NCBI GenBank assembly: GCA_964383675.1 | Contig: CAYLHX010000026.1 | Span: 1 to 16,594, forward strand | DNA from: CAYLHX01 sp964383675 | GTDB taxonomy: Bacteria > Patescibacteriota > Gracilibacteria > UBA1369 > LOWO2-01-FULL-3 | Direction of reading: 5' to 3' | Length of the DNA stretch: 16,594 bases | Shown here: positions 1 to 8,367 of the stretch, one piece after another | Layout of the letters: each line of letters opens with the position of its first letter | Numbering within the stretch: position 1 is the first letter of the stretch | Notes under the pieces: generated by a model | What the model was told of the DNA's origin: nothing | Databases searched by the model: none | Seen by the model: only the letters and a program-made list of their open reading frames with translations | Program-made: the position numbers and the translations under genes

Positions 1-903
1 CCGCAGATTGCCAATGAAATCGAGGCTACTATTTGTTGGATGGACAGTGAACCGATGAAACCGGATCGTCGTTATCTTATTAAGCATGGGACACGAGAGA
101 CATCAGCTTACATTGAGGAGTTGCGTTACAAATTGGATATTGAGACTTTGCATCGCCAGCAGGCTGATAGTTTGGGGATGAATGAGATTGGTAGAGTTAG
201 CTTGCAGACTAAGGATCTTTTGATTTTTGATGTCTATTCCCGCAATCGCAATATGGGAAATTTCATTGTCATTGATGAGATGACCAATAACACCGTGGGG
301 GCGGGGATTATAATTGATAGAGGAAAGAAGACAAATCTTTTGAAAGTGGATCAGAATTTTGTGGCGGAGAAGGGCATGGTGCTTTGGTTTACCGGTCTTT
401 CCGGTTCCGGAAAGAGCACTATTGCCGAGGGGGTTTACGACTTTTTGAACAAGCGTGGTGTAGCTTGTGAAAGGCTTGATGGCGATATTATGCGTGAGAG
501 CTTGAGTAGTGATCTGGGCTTCAGTAAAGAAGATCGTGAAACCAATATTGAACGGGCCGGTTTTGTGGCCAAACTTTTGAGTAAACACGGAGTAATCGTG
601 TTGGCCAGTTTTATCTCTCCTTATAAAAAGAGTCGTGAGCAGTTGCGAGAGAAACTTGGTAAAAAATTTGTGGAGATTTTTGTGGACACCTCTTTGGATA
701 TTTGTGAAAAACGTGATGTTAAGGGGCTCTATAAAAGAGCTCGCGCCGGAGAAATTCCTTCTTTCACCGGTATTGATGACGGTTATGAGGTTCCTGAAGC
801 GCCTGATCTGCGTGTAGTCACTGCCGGTAAGAGTGTTGAGGAATCTGTGGGAGAGGTTTTAAACTATTTAATCGCTAAAAAAATTATAGTTGTTGGAGAA
901 TGA
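1..903 (+). CDS. cysNC: Bifunctional sulfate adenylyltransferase subunit 1 / adenylylsulfate kinase (CysN-CysC fusion), 3' part
   Basis: The reading frame is open from the first base, so the 5' part lies outside the window; 300 residues are visible. Residues 1 to about 115 match the C-terminal beta-barrel end of the CysN GTPase subunit of ATP sulfurylase (EATICWMDSEP, then FIVIDEMTNNTVGAGII). From about residue 125 there is a complete APS kinase domain: Walker A GLSGSGKST (132-140), LDGDIMR, DLGFSKEDR, the catalytic-loop serine in SFISP, and KGLYKRARAGEIPSFTGID. The family couples GTP hydrolysis to APS formation and then phosphorylates APS to PAPS in the cytoplasm. The usual DGDNxR motif reads DGDIMR, a small departure. 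It ends with TGA, the only UGA stop among the thirteen complete gene ends in the window. Its last 14 bases overlap cysQ, implying co-expression. CysD would be expected upstream. The domain calls are secure. Confidence 0.93.
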   Translation, partial: PQIANEIEATICWMDSEPMKPDRRYLIKHGTRETSAYIEELRYKLDIETLHRQQADSLGMNEIGRVSLQTKDLLIFDVYSRNRNMGNFIVIDEMTNNTVGAGIIIDRGKKTNLLKVDQNFVAEKGMVLWFTGLSGSGKSTIAEGVYDFLNKRGVACERLDGDIMRESLSSDLGFSKEDRETNIERAGFVAKLLSKHGVIVLASFISPYKKSREQLREKLGKKFVEIFVDTSLDICEKRDVKGLYKRARAGEIPSFTGIDDGYEVPEAPDLRVVTAGKSVEESVGEVLNYLIAKKIIVVGE

Positions 904-1702
904 GTTAAATGTTTTGAAAAAGGTGATTAAGGAGGCGGGAAAAGCCACTCTGCAGTTTTATGAAAAGGAGCAGAATGTTATTTACAAGGATCCGCGTAGT
1001 CCGGTTACGGAGGCTGATTTGGCTGCTGAAGATATCATTCTTGAAGGCTTAAGCTCTTTCGGCTATGCCATACTTTCCGAGGAGACAGAGGATGATTTGT
1101 CTCGCCTTACGGCTGAAAAAGTCTGGATTATCGACCCCTTGGACGGTACTAAGGATTTTATTCAAAAAACCGGTGATTTTTCGATTATGGTTGGTTTGTC
1201 TGTTAGAGGGGAGGTGGTTTTGGGCTGCGTTTATGTGCCGGTCAAAGATTTGTTGTATTATGCTGTTAAAGGAGAGGGGGCGTTTTGTGAAGATGGTGAG
1301 GGAATGATCAGGCAGATTAGTGTTTCAAAGGTTGAGGATTTTGCTGAAGCGCGCATGCTGGTAAGCAGAAATCATTTGCTGGATTTTGAGCAAAAGCTTT
1401 CTGCCACCTTGGGCGTTAAAAATTTGATTCCTTGTGGTAGTGCCGGGTTTAAATCTTCACTGGTGGCTGATGCGGTTGCGGATATTTACATCAACAGCAG
1501 TGATCGAACTTTTGAATGGGATATTTGCGCGGCCGATATTATTGTGAGTGAGGCCGGGGGAGTGGTGTCAGATATGAGTGGCGCTAAAATTGTTTACAAT
1601 AAGAAAGACCCTCGTAATCTTGATGGCTTCGTGGTGGCCAATGAACTATTAAGACAACAGATTATAAGTTTTTGTAAAGCCAATGTAAGGAAACAGGGTT
1701 AA
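890..1702 (+). CDS. cysQ: 3'(2'),5'-bisphosphate nucleotidase (CysQ; inositol monophosphatase superfamily)
   Basis: The protein has 270 residues, close to the usual CysQ length. It shows the lithium-sensitive phosphatase motifs: SEE at 63-65, DPLDGTKDF at 82-90 and FEWDICAAD around 208-216, which hold the metal-binding acidic residues. CysQ removes the 3' phosphate of PAP (and PAPS), the by-product of PAPS-using reactions. It follows cysNC with a 14-base overlap, which fits PAPS turnover better than inositol phosphate metabolism. The start is TTG at 890 or the adjacent TTG at 893. No in-frame ATG exists near the N-terminus, and starting there aligns the MLxxxxxLxxxAG beginning with known CysQ proteins. 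There is no Shine-Dalgarno site, so translation is probably coupled to cysNC. A generic inositol monophosphatase is the alternative. Confidence 0.9.
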   Translation: MLENELNVLKKVIKEAGKATLQFYEKEQNVIYKDPRSPVTEADLAAEDIILEGLSSFGYAILSEETEDDLSRLTAEKVWIIDPLDGTKDFIQKTGDFSIMVGLSVRGEVVLGCVYVPVKDLLYYAVKGEGAFCEDGEGMIRQISVSKVEDFAEARMLVSRNHLLDFEQKLSATLGVKNLIPCGSAGFKSSLVADAVADIYINSSDRTFEWDICAADIIVSEAGGVVSDMSGAKIVYNKKDPRNLDGFVVANELLRQQIISFCKANVRKQG

Positions 1703-1708
1703 GGGTTG

Positions 1709-1735
1709 TTGACAAAAAATCTGGAGGTGTATAAT
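1709..1735 (+). promoter_or_regulatory. Sigma70-like promoter for the dockerin/PQQ gene
   Basis: A perfect -35 TTGACA (1709-1714) and a perfect -10 TATAAT (1730-1735) lie seven bases after the cysQ stop. The spacer is 15 bp, shorter than the optimal 17; an alternative -35 TTGTTG (1706-1711) would give 18 bp. The predicted start near 1742 leaves a leader of about 26 nt before the ATG at 1768. Confidence 0.65.
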
Positions 1736-1767
1736 TAGCTCCATTTTAAATTTTGAAATCAATAAAC

Positions 1768-3348
1768 ATGAAAATGCTTTATAAATCTACTTTTTCAATT
1801 GCTATGTGCTTGGCACTCGCCACTGGGGCTTTTGCGGCTTCTTCACTAAACTCGCATAGCGGTGATATAAATGCCGATGGAGTGCTGGATGTGGCGGATG
1901 TGACTTGTTATAAAGAGGCGGCCTTGGCCGAGATGGCCGGTTCAGAGACTCCAGCTTGTCAGAAATACTCCGGTGAGGAGGCGGATTTGCAGTGCGATGG
2001 AACTATCAATGTAACGGATGTGCAGAGAGTGATTTTGCAGATTCGTTATACCTATGCTTTGGAGGTTTTGAATAATGAAACTTTGGCCCAAAGTATGGCT
2101 GATTTGTTGTTATTGGGTGATGCGGATTTGGATTTTGTTCATGATGATTGTGAAGAGGAAGAACCTGTTTATTCCTGGTTGATGTTGGGAAAAAATGAGG
2201 AACATTTGTCCAGAAGTTACGCGGTCGGGCCGATTGACCCTCAGCTTGAGTGGCAGTTTGAAAGCGATTTTGTGATCTCCTCTTCAGTATTGGTCGATGA
2301 GGCCGGTAATCTTTATTTCGGTGCTAGAGACGGAGGGATCTACGCTTTGGACGGTTCCGGAAATATGCTTTGGAATGTTGGTTTGAAAGGTAATGCATCG
2401 GCCACACCGGCTATTTGGGGTGAAGTTTTATACGCTATTTCCGTGAAGGATGGTTATGATTATTTGTATGCAATTGATTTGAATGATGGAAGTTTGTTGT
2501 GGGATGAACCGTTTAAACTTAATGCTTCAAAGAAAACCAGTCTGACGGTTCCTCCAAGTCCGGTGGTGGCTCAGGATGGTACGATTTTTGTGAGCTCTTA
2601 CTTCGCAACCTTCTATGCTATTAATCCCGACGGGACTGTTAAGTGGCAATATGATTATCCACAAGCCTTTTCCAGGTCCGTGCCCGGTATCAAATACTTT
2701 GATGACGGTAGTTATAATGTTTACTTTGCCTTTTCACTTGTTATAGGCTCTGAGTTAACAGAAGACGGGGAGAAAGTAAGCGGTAAGTTGTTTGCTTTTA
2801 ACTCTGAGGGAGAGAAAATTTGGAATGTGGATTCATATAGTCCGATAGGTGGTGAGTTTATGACCTCGGTAACTGTAGGTGATGAGGCCATTTATACTAT
2901 GGCTATTGACGATAGCGTGCGTTCATATAATTCTCTGACCGGAGAATTGCTTTGGAGTTATGAGTCCGAGTATGATGTTTACTCCGTGTGGCCTTTGGCG
3001 CTGTATGAAGACTTTATTTATGCCGGTGGTAAAAGCGAAATTTTAAAATTGAGTGCTGAAACCGGTGATCTTGTTTGGGTTTATACCGTTCCTGATGATA
3101 TGAAGGTTAGTAATAAAATCTTTGTGGATGGTGAAGGGAATGTTTATGCGGCCGACGGTTGGCCAGATACTGATATAGATGTTATAAGCGTGGATTCTAA
3201 CGGCAATTTGCGTTGGATTTGGCAGAAGGAGCTGGGAAAATGGGTAAATGCTCAGCAGCAGATGTCGATGGATGGAGAAGGTAGGGTTTATTTACCTTTA
3301 GCTTGGGAGGAAGGAGGATTGGTATATGTTTTGGATGAGCAAGAGTAG
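1768..3348 (+). CDS. Secreted protein with dockerin-like Ca2+ repeats and a PQQ-like beta-propeller
   Basis: I chose ATG 1768 over an upstream in-frame TTG at 1753 because it gives a clean signal peptide (MKMLYK, a hydrophobic core, then AFA|AS with cleavage near residue 23) and lies properly downstream of the promoter. The mature protein begins with two dockerin-type calcium-loop repeats, GDINADGVLDVADV (32-45) and ADLQCDGTINVTDV (72-85). After an acidic linker (about 118-133), a PQQ/BamB-like propeller starts at WLMLGKNEEHLSRSY and runs to the C-terminus with repeated blades such as GNLYFGARDGGIYALDGSGNMLW. There is no lipobox cysteine, so it is exported but not a lipoprotein. Dockerins bind cohesins, and PQQ-type propellers act as scaffolds or as quinone-dependent dehydrogenases. 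No enzyme signature is visible, so an extracellular binding or scaffold role is an inference. Length is 526 residues. Confidence 0.85.
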   Translation: MKMLYKSTFSIAMCLALATGAFAASSLNSHSGDINADGVLDVADVTCYKEAALAEMAGSETPACQKYSGEEADLQCDGTINVTDVQRVILQIRYTYALEVLNNETLAQSMADLLLLGDADLDFVHDDCEEEEPVYSWLMLGKNEEHLSRSYAVGPIDPQLEWQFESDFVISSSVLVDEAGNLYFGARDGGIYALDGSGNMLWNVGLKGNASATPAIWGEVLYAISVKDGYDYLYAIDLNDGSLLWDEPFKLNASKKTSLTVPPSPVVAQDGTIFVSSYFATFYAINPDGTVKWQYDYPQAFSRSVPGIKYFDDGSYNVYFAFSLVIGSELTEDGEKVSGKLFAFNSEGEKIWNVDSYSPIGGEFMTSVTVGDEAIYTMAIDDSVRSYNSLTGELLWSYESEYDVYSVWPLALYEDFIYAGGKSEILKLSAETGDLVWVYTVPDDMKVSNKIFVDGEGNVYAADGWPDTDIDVISVDSNGNLRWIWQKELGKWVNAQQQMSMDGEGRVYLPLAWEEGGLVYVLDEQE

Positions 3349-3369
3349 GTAATTCTTTTGCGGAAATCA

Positions 3370-3403
3370 AAAAGAGGAGAGGCATTGTAGCCCCTCCTCT
3401 TTT
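3370..3403. terminator. Bidirectional intrinsic terminator between the PQQ gene and atpC
   Basis: A 14-bp stem with one A-C mismatch (3370-3383 with 3390-3403) encloses a 6-nt loop. It is followed by a T-rich tract on the + strand (TTTTATTTT) and by a T-rich tract on the - strand (TTTTTGATTT). It lies between two convergent gene ends and can serve both. Confidence 0.85.
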
Positions 3404-3411
3404 ATTTTAGT

Positions 3412-3819
3412 CTACTCCTTGAATTCTGAAATCTGCTCTTCTACCGCCAGTTTTTCACCCTTTAGATAAAGCAGTTGAAAGTCGGAAAGCTCTTTGCCTT
3501 CTTCCAATTGTTTTGTGATGAATTCGGCATATTCCTTAACGGTTTGATAGTTTACTTCGGATTTCTTTTCACAGTAGGAAAGAAGAAGGTTTGCTTTGTT
3601 TTCAGTATTGTCGAAAGAAAAGATACCTTGTCGACCAAGAAAATGGTTTTCTTTGCCCTCTGCTTCAGTTATTACTACAGGAGAGAAGAGAATATTGGCG
3701 GTAAGGGAGGCGTGATCTTCAAAGACCTGCATGTCGCCGCCTTCGCCGGCAAAGCTCACCGAGCTTACTTCTCCCGCAAAAATGTCCTCAAACGGTGTGC
3801 GAATTGTTAGATGAAACAT
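3412..3819 (-). CDS. atpC: F1Fo ATP synthase epsilon subunit
   Basis: The protein has 135 residues, normal for the family. The N-terminal half shows the epsilon beta-sandwich pattern: FHLTIRTPFEDIFAGEVSSVSF, then GDMQVFEDHASL, where most homologues have GEFGILPGHAPL, then FFxxxGIFSFDNTENKANLLL. The C-terminal 45 residues are the expected two-helix, charged region. Epsilon sits on the central stalk of F1, couples rotation to catalysis and can inhibit ATP hydrolysis. It is the last gene of the ATP synthase operon, starting two bases after atpD and ending just before the bidirectional terminator. No Shine-Dalgarno site precedes the ATG; the upstream bases are AT-rich and overlap the end of atpD. 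Confidence 0.9.
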   Translation of the reverse strand: MFHLTIRTPFEDIFAGEVSSVSFAGEGGDMQVFEDHASLTANILFSPVVITEAEGKENHFLGRQGIFSFDNTENKANLLLSYCEKKSEVNYQTVKEYAEFITKQLEEGKELSDFQLLYLKGEKLAVEEQISEFKE

Positions 3820-3821
3820 AA

Positions 3822-5237
3822 TTATTTTGTAACTTTATCTTTGGATTTGTGACGATCCATAACGTCTTCGATGGAAGCTGCCATGTAGAAGTCCTGCTCA
3901 TCAATGTGATCGTGTTTACCGTCCAGGATTTCTCTGAATGAACGAACTGTGTCGGTAACCTTTACGTATTGTCCAGGCATACCGGTGAACTGTTCGGCCA
4001 CAAAGAAGTTCTGTGATAGGAATTTTTGGATACGTCTTGCTCTGTTAACGGCTGTTTTATCCTCCTCGGAAAGTTCGTCCATACCCAGGATGGCGATTAC
4101 GTCCTGAAGCTCTTTGTAACGTTGTAGCAGCTGTCTAACCTGTGTGGCAACGTAGTAGTGCTCTTCACCAACTATTTCAGCTTTAAGAGCCGTAGAATTG
4201 GAATCCAGAGGATCAACCGCAGGGAACAGACCCATGGAGGCCAGCTTACGTGAAAGTACGATTGTGGCGTCAAGGTGACCGAAGGTGGTGGCCGGAGCCG
4301 GATCGGTCAAGTCGTCGGCAGGTACGTATACCGCCTGTACGGAGGTAATTGAACCTTTATGAGTAGAGGTGATACGTTCTTGCAGAGCGGCCATGTCGGT
4401 AGCCAGAGTAGGTTGATAACCCACCGCTGAAGGCATACGTCCGAGTAGAGCGGATACCTCTGAACCGGCCTGGGTGAAACGGAAGATATTGTCTACGAAC
4501 ATCAGGATATCTCTTCCTTCATCACGGAACTTTTCGGCAATTGTAAGACCGGTTAGGGCCACACGCATACGAGCTCCCGGTGGTTCGTTCATCTGTCCGA
4601 AGACCATGGCCAGTTTATCGATAACTCCACTATCTTTCATTTCGTGAATCAGGTCATTTCCTTCACGTGTTCTCTCTCCCACACCGGCAAATACGGAGTA
4701 ACCACCGTGACTCATGGCTACGTTGTGGATCAACTCCTGCATGATTACGGTTTTACCTACACCGGCACCACCGAATAGCGCTACCTTACCACCTTTGATG
4801 AAGGGACAAAGCAGGTCTACCACCTTAATACCGGTTTCAAAGATCTCTACCGAAGGGTTTTGATCGGTGAAACTTGGCGGTTCGGTGTGAATCGGTCTTT
4901 TTTCAGCATCTTTCGGGATCTCTTCACCAAAGTCGATTGCTTCTCCAATAACGTTAAATACTCTTCCCAAAGTAACTTTACCAACCGGTACACTAATGGC
5001 TTGCTCTGTATCCAAAACAACCTGATCGATAGATAGTCCGTCGGTGGTACTCATGGCAACGGTTCTTACGATGTTATTACCGATATGAGATTGTACCTCA
5101 AGGACAACTTTACCGTTTGGTCCTTTAACTTCCAGTGCCGAATATTGTGTAGGAACGTGGTTTGGGAAGTAAACGTCCACAACTACACCGATGATACGTA
5201 CTATTTTCCCCTGTGGGTGTGTATTTTTTTCTGACAT
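3822..5237 (-). CDS. atpD: F1Fo ATP synthase beta subunit (catalytic)
   Basis: The 471 residues are collinear with bacterial beta subunits. The P-loop GGAGVGKT is at 156-163, the catalytic glutamate lies in GERTREGND (E188), the Walker B region is ILMFVDNIFRFTQAGSE, the DPAPATTF motif is present, and DELSEED at 387-393 contacts the gamma stalk. Beta carries the catalytic nucleotide sites of F1 in the cytoplasm. It lies 24 bases after atpG and two bases before atpC. The ATG is preceded by an AT-rich stretch without a recognisable ribosome binding site. All key residues are intact, so it should be active. Confidence 0.98.
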   Translation of the reverse strand: MSEKNTHPQGKIVRIIGVVVDVYFPNHVPTQYSALEVKGPNGKVVLEVQSHIGNNIVRTVAMSTTDGLSIDQVVLDTEQAISVPVGKVTLGRVFNVIGEAIDFGEEIPKDAEKRPIHTEPPSFTDQNPSVEIFETGIKVVDLLCPFIKGGKVALFGGAGVGKTVIMQELIHNVAMSHGGYSVFAGVGERTREGNDLIHEMKDSGVIDKLAMVFGQMNEPPGARMRVALTGLTIAEKFRDEGRDILMFVDNIFRFTQAGSEVSALLGRMPSAVGYQPTLATDMAALQERITSTHKGSITSVQAVYVPADDLTDPAPATTFGHLDATIVLSRKLASMGLFPAVDPLDSNSTALKAEIVGEEHYYVATQVRQLLQRYKELQDVIAILGMDELSEEDKTAVNRARRIQKFLSQNFFVAEQFTGMPGQYVKVTDTVRSFREILDGKHDHIDEQDFYMAASIEDVMDRHKSKDKVTK

Positions 5238-5261
5238 ACTAATATAAGTTTAAGTGGGTAA

Positions 5262-6176
5262 TTAATCAGCGTCTTCCATGGCCATACTGGCACCGATAAG
5301 TTCGGCGATTTGCTGAGTAATGGCTTGTTGACGTGCTTTGTTATAGATAAGATTAAGTTGTCCGACAATTCTGTCCGCGGAATCGGTGGCGTTTTGCATG
5401 GCGATCATTCTGCTGGAGTATTCGGAAGCTTTGAGTTCCAAGAAGGACTGGATGAACATGGCCTGAATGATTTGCTGGTAAAGAGCTTCCAAAACCACCT
5501 CCTGGGAAGGCTCAAAAATCATGAATTGATTGTCGTTTTCTTCAATTTCTACGTTTTCATTTTCATCAGATACATTTAAAGTTGTCTCCACTGTTTCTTT
5601 GGAAAGAGGTAGAAATGTTTTGACGACCGGATAAAAGGTGAAAGAGTTCTTGTAGTGTGGAGTGACAAAAATTACTTCACTTATTTCTTCGTCTTTTTCC
5701 CAATATTCCACAATTTGGGTAACGGTTTCGATTACGTCCAAAGTGTTTAGTTTCTCAGGAATTCCGGTAAAGTTTTTCTCAACGGGGATTTTGTTTGATT
5801 TCGCGTAGCCGTGACTTTTTTTACCGATTGTGATCAGCATTCTGTCGCTTTCAGACAGGCTATTCCATTTTTCGGAGCGGAATAGAGAGTTGATCAGTTT
5901 GTTGTTCAAAGAGCCGCAAAGACCTTTATCGGAGGTGTAAAGTACGAAAAGTACCTTTTTGCCACTTCTTTGTTGGGTATAAATGCTTTCAAAATCGGTT
6001 GCCAGATTGTTTTGCAGGATGTTCATAAGATCCCAAACATAGTGTCTGGCGGAGATGGCTCTTTTTTGGAACTGACGCATCTTACTGGCGGCCACAAGTT
6101 GCATGGCTTTGGTAATCTTGCGGGTATTTTTGATACCGCCGATTTTCTTTCTGATTTCAAGTAGAGATCCTGACAT
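5262..6176 (-). CDS. atpG: F1Fo ATP synthase gamma subunit
   Basis: The N-terminal helix is typical of gamma (EIRKKIGGIKNTRKITKAMQLVAASKM), as is the C-terminal helix (NLIYNKARQQAITQQIAELIGA). Together they form the coiled-coil rotor shaft of F1. At 304 residues it is slightly longer than the usual 285-290. The extra length appears to be an acidic, asparagine-rich insertion at about 195-220 (ETVETTLNVSDENENVEIEE), just before the C-terminal shaft helix. It starts seven bases after the atpA stop and is clearly part of the same operon. No Shine-Dalgarno site is visible. Confidence 0.95.
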   Translation of the reverse strand: MSGSLLEIRKKIGGIKNTRKITKAMQLVAASKMRQFQKRAISARHYVWDLMNILQNNLATDFESIYTQQRSGKKVLFVLYTSDKGLCGSLNNKLINSLFRSEKWNSLSESDRMLITIGKKSHGYAKSNKIPVEKNFTGIPEKLNTLDVIETVTQIVEYWEKDEEISEVIFVTPHYKNSFTFYPVVKTFLPLSKETVETTLNVSDENENVEIEENDNQFMIFEPSQEVVLEALYQQIIQAMFIQSFLELKASEYSSRMIAMQNATDSADRIVGQLNLIYNKARQQAITQQIAELIGASMAMEDAD

Positions 6177-6183
6177 TACTTAA

Positions 6184-7692
6184 TTATTTAAAGAATTTAT
6201 CCAAAACTTTTACAATTTCTTTTTCTATATCTTCAGTTAGTTCTTTCTTCTCTCCAATAGTCTTAACCAACTCCTGGTGGCTGGATTCAACCAGCGCCAA
6301 CAGGGACTCCAGTCTACCACCCACTTCGGTTTCCTCGGTTTTATCAAGGTAACCTTTGGTTGCGGCGTAGATAACAACCACCTCCTGCCATAGCTTGTAA
6401 GGGTGATTTTGCTTCTGCTTGAAGGCCTCAACTACACGTTTACCGCGAGTAAGTTTGGCCTTGGTGGCCTCGTCAAGCTCGGAGGCGAATTGGGAGAAAG
6501 CTTCCAGTTCGTAGTACTGTGCAAGATCTAATTTTGCCGTACCGGATACCTTTTTCATGATCTTGGTTTGAGCCGCTCCTCCCACACGAGATACGGAGAT
6601 ACCCACGTTGATCGCCGGTCTGATACCACGGTTGAAAAGATCGGATTCCAAGAAGATCTGACCATCGGTAATGGAGATTACGTTGGTCGGGATATAGGCT
6701 GATACGTCGTTGGCCTGAGTTTCAATGATAGGTAGGGCGGTGATACTTCCCGCACCCTCGGCATCGTTCACCTTAGCGGCACGTTCCAATAGCCTTGAAT
6801 GCAAGTAGAATACATCACCTGGGTAGGCTTCACGGCCCGGAGGTCTTCTAAGTAGCAAGGACATTTCACGGTAAGCAACCGCGTGCTTGGATAGATCATC
6901 GTAGATTACCAGTACGTGCTTTCCTTTTTGCATAAAGTATTCGGCAACAGCACAACCGGCATAGGGTGCCAAAAACTGCATTACCGCTGAGCTGGCTGCC
7001 GGTGCGGAAACAACCACGGTATAATCCATTGCTCCGGATTCTTTAAGTTTCTCCACAACTTGCGCGGTTTTACTTTCACGCTGGGCTACCGCCACGTAAA
7101 CACAGATTACGTCTTCATCTCTTTGGTTGATGATTGTGTCGATCGCTACGGTTGTTTTACCCGTCTGGCGGTCACCGATGATAAGTTCTCTTTGACCTCT
7201 TCCGACCGGGATTAGAGCGTCGATGGCTACGATACCGGTTTGTAGAGGTTCATGTACGGACTTTCTCAACATTACGCTTGGCGCCTGACTCTCATGGGGC
7301 ATGATTTTGTCCGACTTATAAGGAGCCTGACCATCAAGCGGATTTCCAAGCGCATCGATAACTCTGCCGACGATATCTTCACCAACAGGGATTGAGAGGA
7401 ATTTTCCGGTAGCTTTTACGAAAAGACCTTCACGAATTTCAGGATTGGCCTGGAGAACCAGGGCATATACGGCGTCTTGTTCCAGGTTCATCACCAGGGC
7501 TTGAGCGTTTACACCTTCAATTACTACGATCTCGTTCATGTGTAGGTTGTTTAGTCCCTGGATCTCGATAACACCATCCTTGTAGGACTTAATCACACCT
7601 TGGTTTTCTCCTTTCTCTGCTGTCGTAGTTTCAGCTTTCTCGATGGCCTCGGAGAGGCTGGAGAGGAAATTTTGTAGCGTTGGTTCAGACAT
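6184..7692 (-). CDS. atpA: F1Fo ATP synthase alpha subunit
   Basis: The 502 residues match the family length. The N-terminal beta-barrel domain is followed by the nucleotide-binding domain with P-loop GDRQTGKT (173-180), IYDDLSKHAVAYREMSLLLRRPPGREA, and the arginine finger in SVSRVGG (R369), which completes the catalytic site on beta. The C-terminal helical domain is complete. Alpha binds non-exchanging nucleotide and alternates with beta in the F1 hexamer. Its start is one base from the atpH stop, consistent with coupled translation. Confidence 0.98.
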   Translation of the reverse strand: MSEPTLQNFLSSLSEAIEKAETTTAEKGENQGVIKSYKDGVIEIQGLNNLHMNEIVVIEGVNAQALVMNLEQDAVYALVLQANPEIREGLFVKATGKFLSIPVGEDIVGRVIDALGNPLDGQAPYKSDKIMPHESQAPSVMLRKSVHEPLQTGIVAIDALIPVGRGQRELIIGDRQTGKTTVAIDTIINQRDEDVICVYVAVAQRESKTAQVVEKLKESGAMDYTVVVSAPAASSAVMQFLAPYAGCAVAEYFMQKGKHVLVIYDDLSKHAVAYREMSLLLRRPPGREAYPGDVFYLHSRLLERAAKVNDAEGAGSITALPIIETQANDVSAYIPTNVISITDGQIFLESDLFNRGIRPAINVGISVSRVGGAAQTKIMKKVSGTAKLDLAQYYELEAFSQFASELDEATKAKLTRGKRVVEAFKQKQNHPYKLWQEVVVIYAATKGYLDKTEETEVGGRLESLLALVESSHQELVKTIGEKKELTEDIEKEIVKVLDKFFK

Positions 7693-7693
7693 T

Positions 7694-8365
7694 TTATGCG
7701 GCAGTTAATGATGTAAAATATTCAACACGGCTGAGCCAGGAGTGATCCTGGACTTCACCGTCTTTAAAGATGCGGATTCCTCCGATCAGTTTTTTGTTAA
7801 TTTGAAAAACCGGCAATGAGTATGGATGGTCTTTGCTAAGTGTTTGGCGAATTTCTCTTTTAAGTTCCATATTCATTTCGCGTGGCGACTGCACGATCAA
7901 GAATGGTGTCTCAATGATTTTACCGGCCAGACGATTGATCTCGGCAGTAAGTTGCTGATAGTTCTTGTTGATCAGGATTGCTCTTAAAGTTTCAGCCAAA
8001 GTGCTTTTGGTGTTGATTAGTTTTTCGATAACTTTTTCGCGGTCTTCTCGGGGAAGTAGATAATAGTTACCGTCCAGATAATCTATCTTCATGGATAACT
8101 CCTGAACTAAAAACTCTAAAAGTGCCTTAAAGAACTCATTCTTTTTGATCTGAGTCTTTTTGGGGTTTTTACAGAAGTCTAAAATCAAGGAAAGGTCTTT
8201 GATGAACTCTTTCTCGCTGACTTCCGCCATGTAGCTTTTGAAACTGGTTGGTACGGCCAGCTTTTCCAACATGGCCTTGCGATCTTTTTTTTCAAAAAAC
8301 TCCGGATGATTTTTCAGAAATCCGAGAATTCTTTGAGTCAGTGCTGTTAAAAAGTCTTTAAACAT
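7694..8365 (-). CDS. atpH: F1Fo ATP synthase delta subunit (extended, divergent)
   Basis: Position between atpF and atpA and the C-terminal signature KLIGGIRIFKDGEVQDHS (about 190-207) followed by WLSRVEYF identify this as delta, which attaches the b-subunit stalk to the top of F1. At 223 residues it is about 40 longer than the usual 175-185. The N-terminal helical domain (LTALTQRILGFLKNHPEFFEKKDRKAMLEKL onward in overlapping helices) is hard to align and may contain the extra length. The middle is charged and helical. It follows atpF by two bases. The family call relies mainly on the C-terminal motif and gene order. Confidence 0.85.
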   Translation of the reverse strand: MFKDFLTALTQRILGFLKNHPEFFEKKDRKAMLEKLAVPTSFKSYMAEVSEKEFIKDLSLILDFCKNPKKTQIKKNEFFKALLEFLVQELSMKIDYLDGNYYLLPREDREKVIEKLINTKSTLAETLRAILINKNYQQLTAEINRLAGKIIETPFLIVQSPREMNMELKREIRQTLSKDHPYSLPVFQINKKLIGGIRIFKDGEVQDHSWLSRVEYFTSLTAA

Positions 8366-8367
8366 AA

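Noticed and set aside
103..588. A 161-codon frame on the - strand
   Set aside because: It is antisense to the CysNC reading frame that contains the APS kinase Walker A motif.
901..903. UGA read as glycine, as in Gracilibacteria and Absconditabacteria
   Set aside because: No gene in the window has an internal in-frame TGA, and the TGA at the end of cysNC falls at the normal end of the APS kinase domain, just after the cysQ start.
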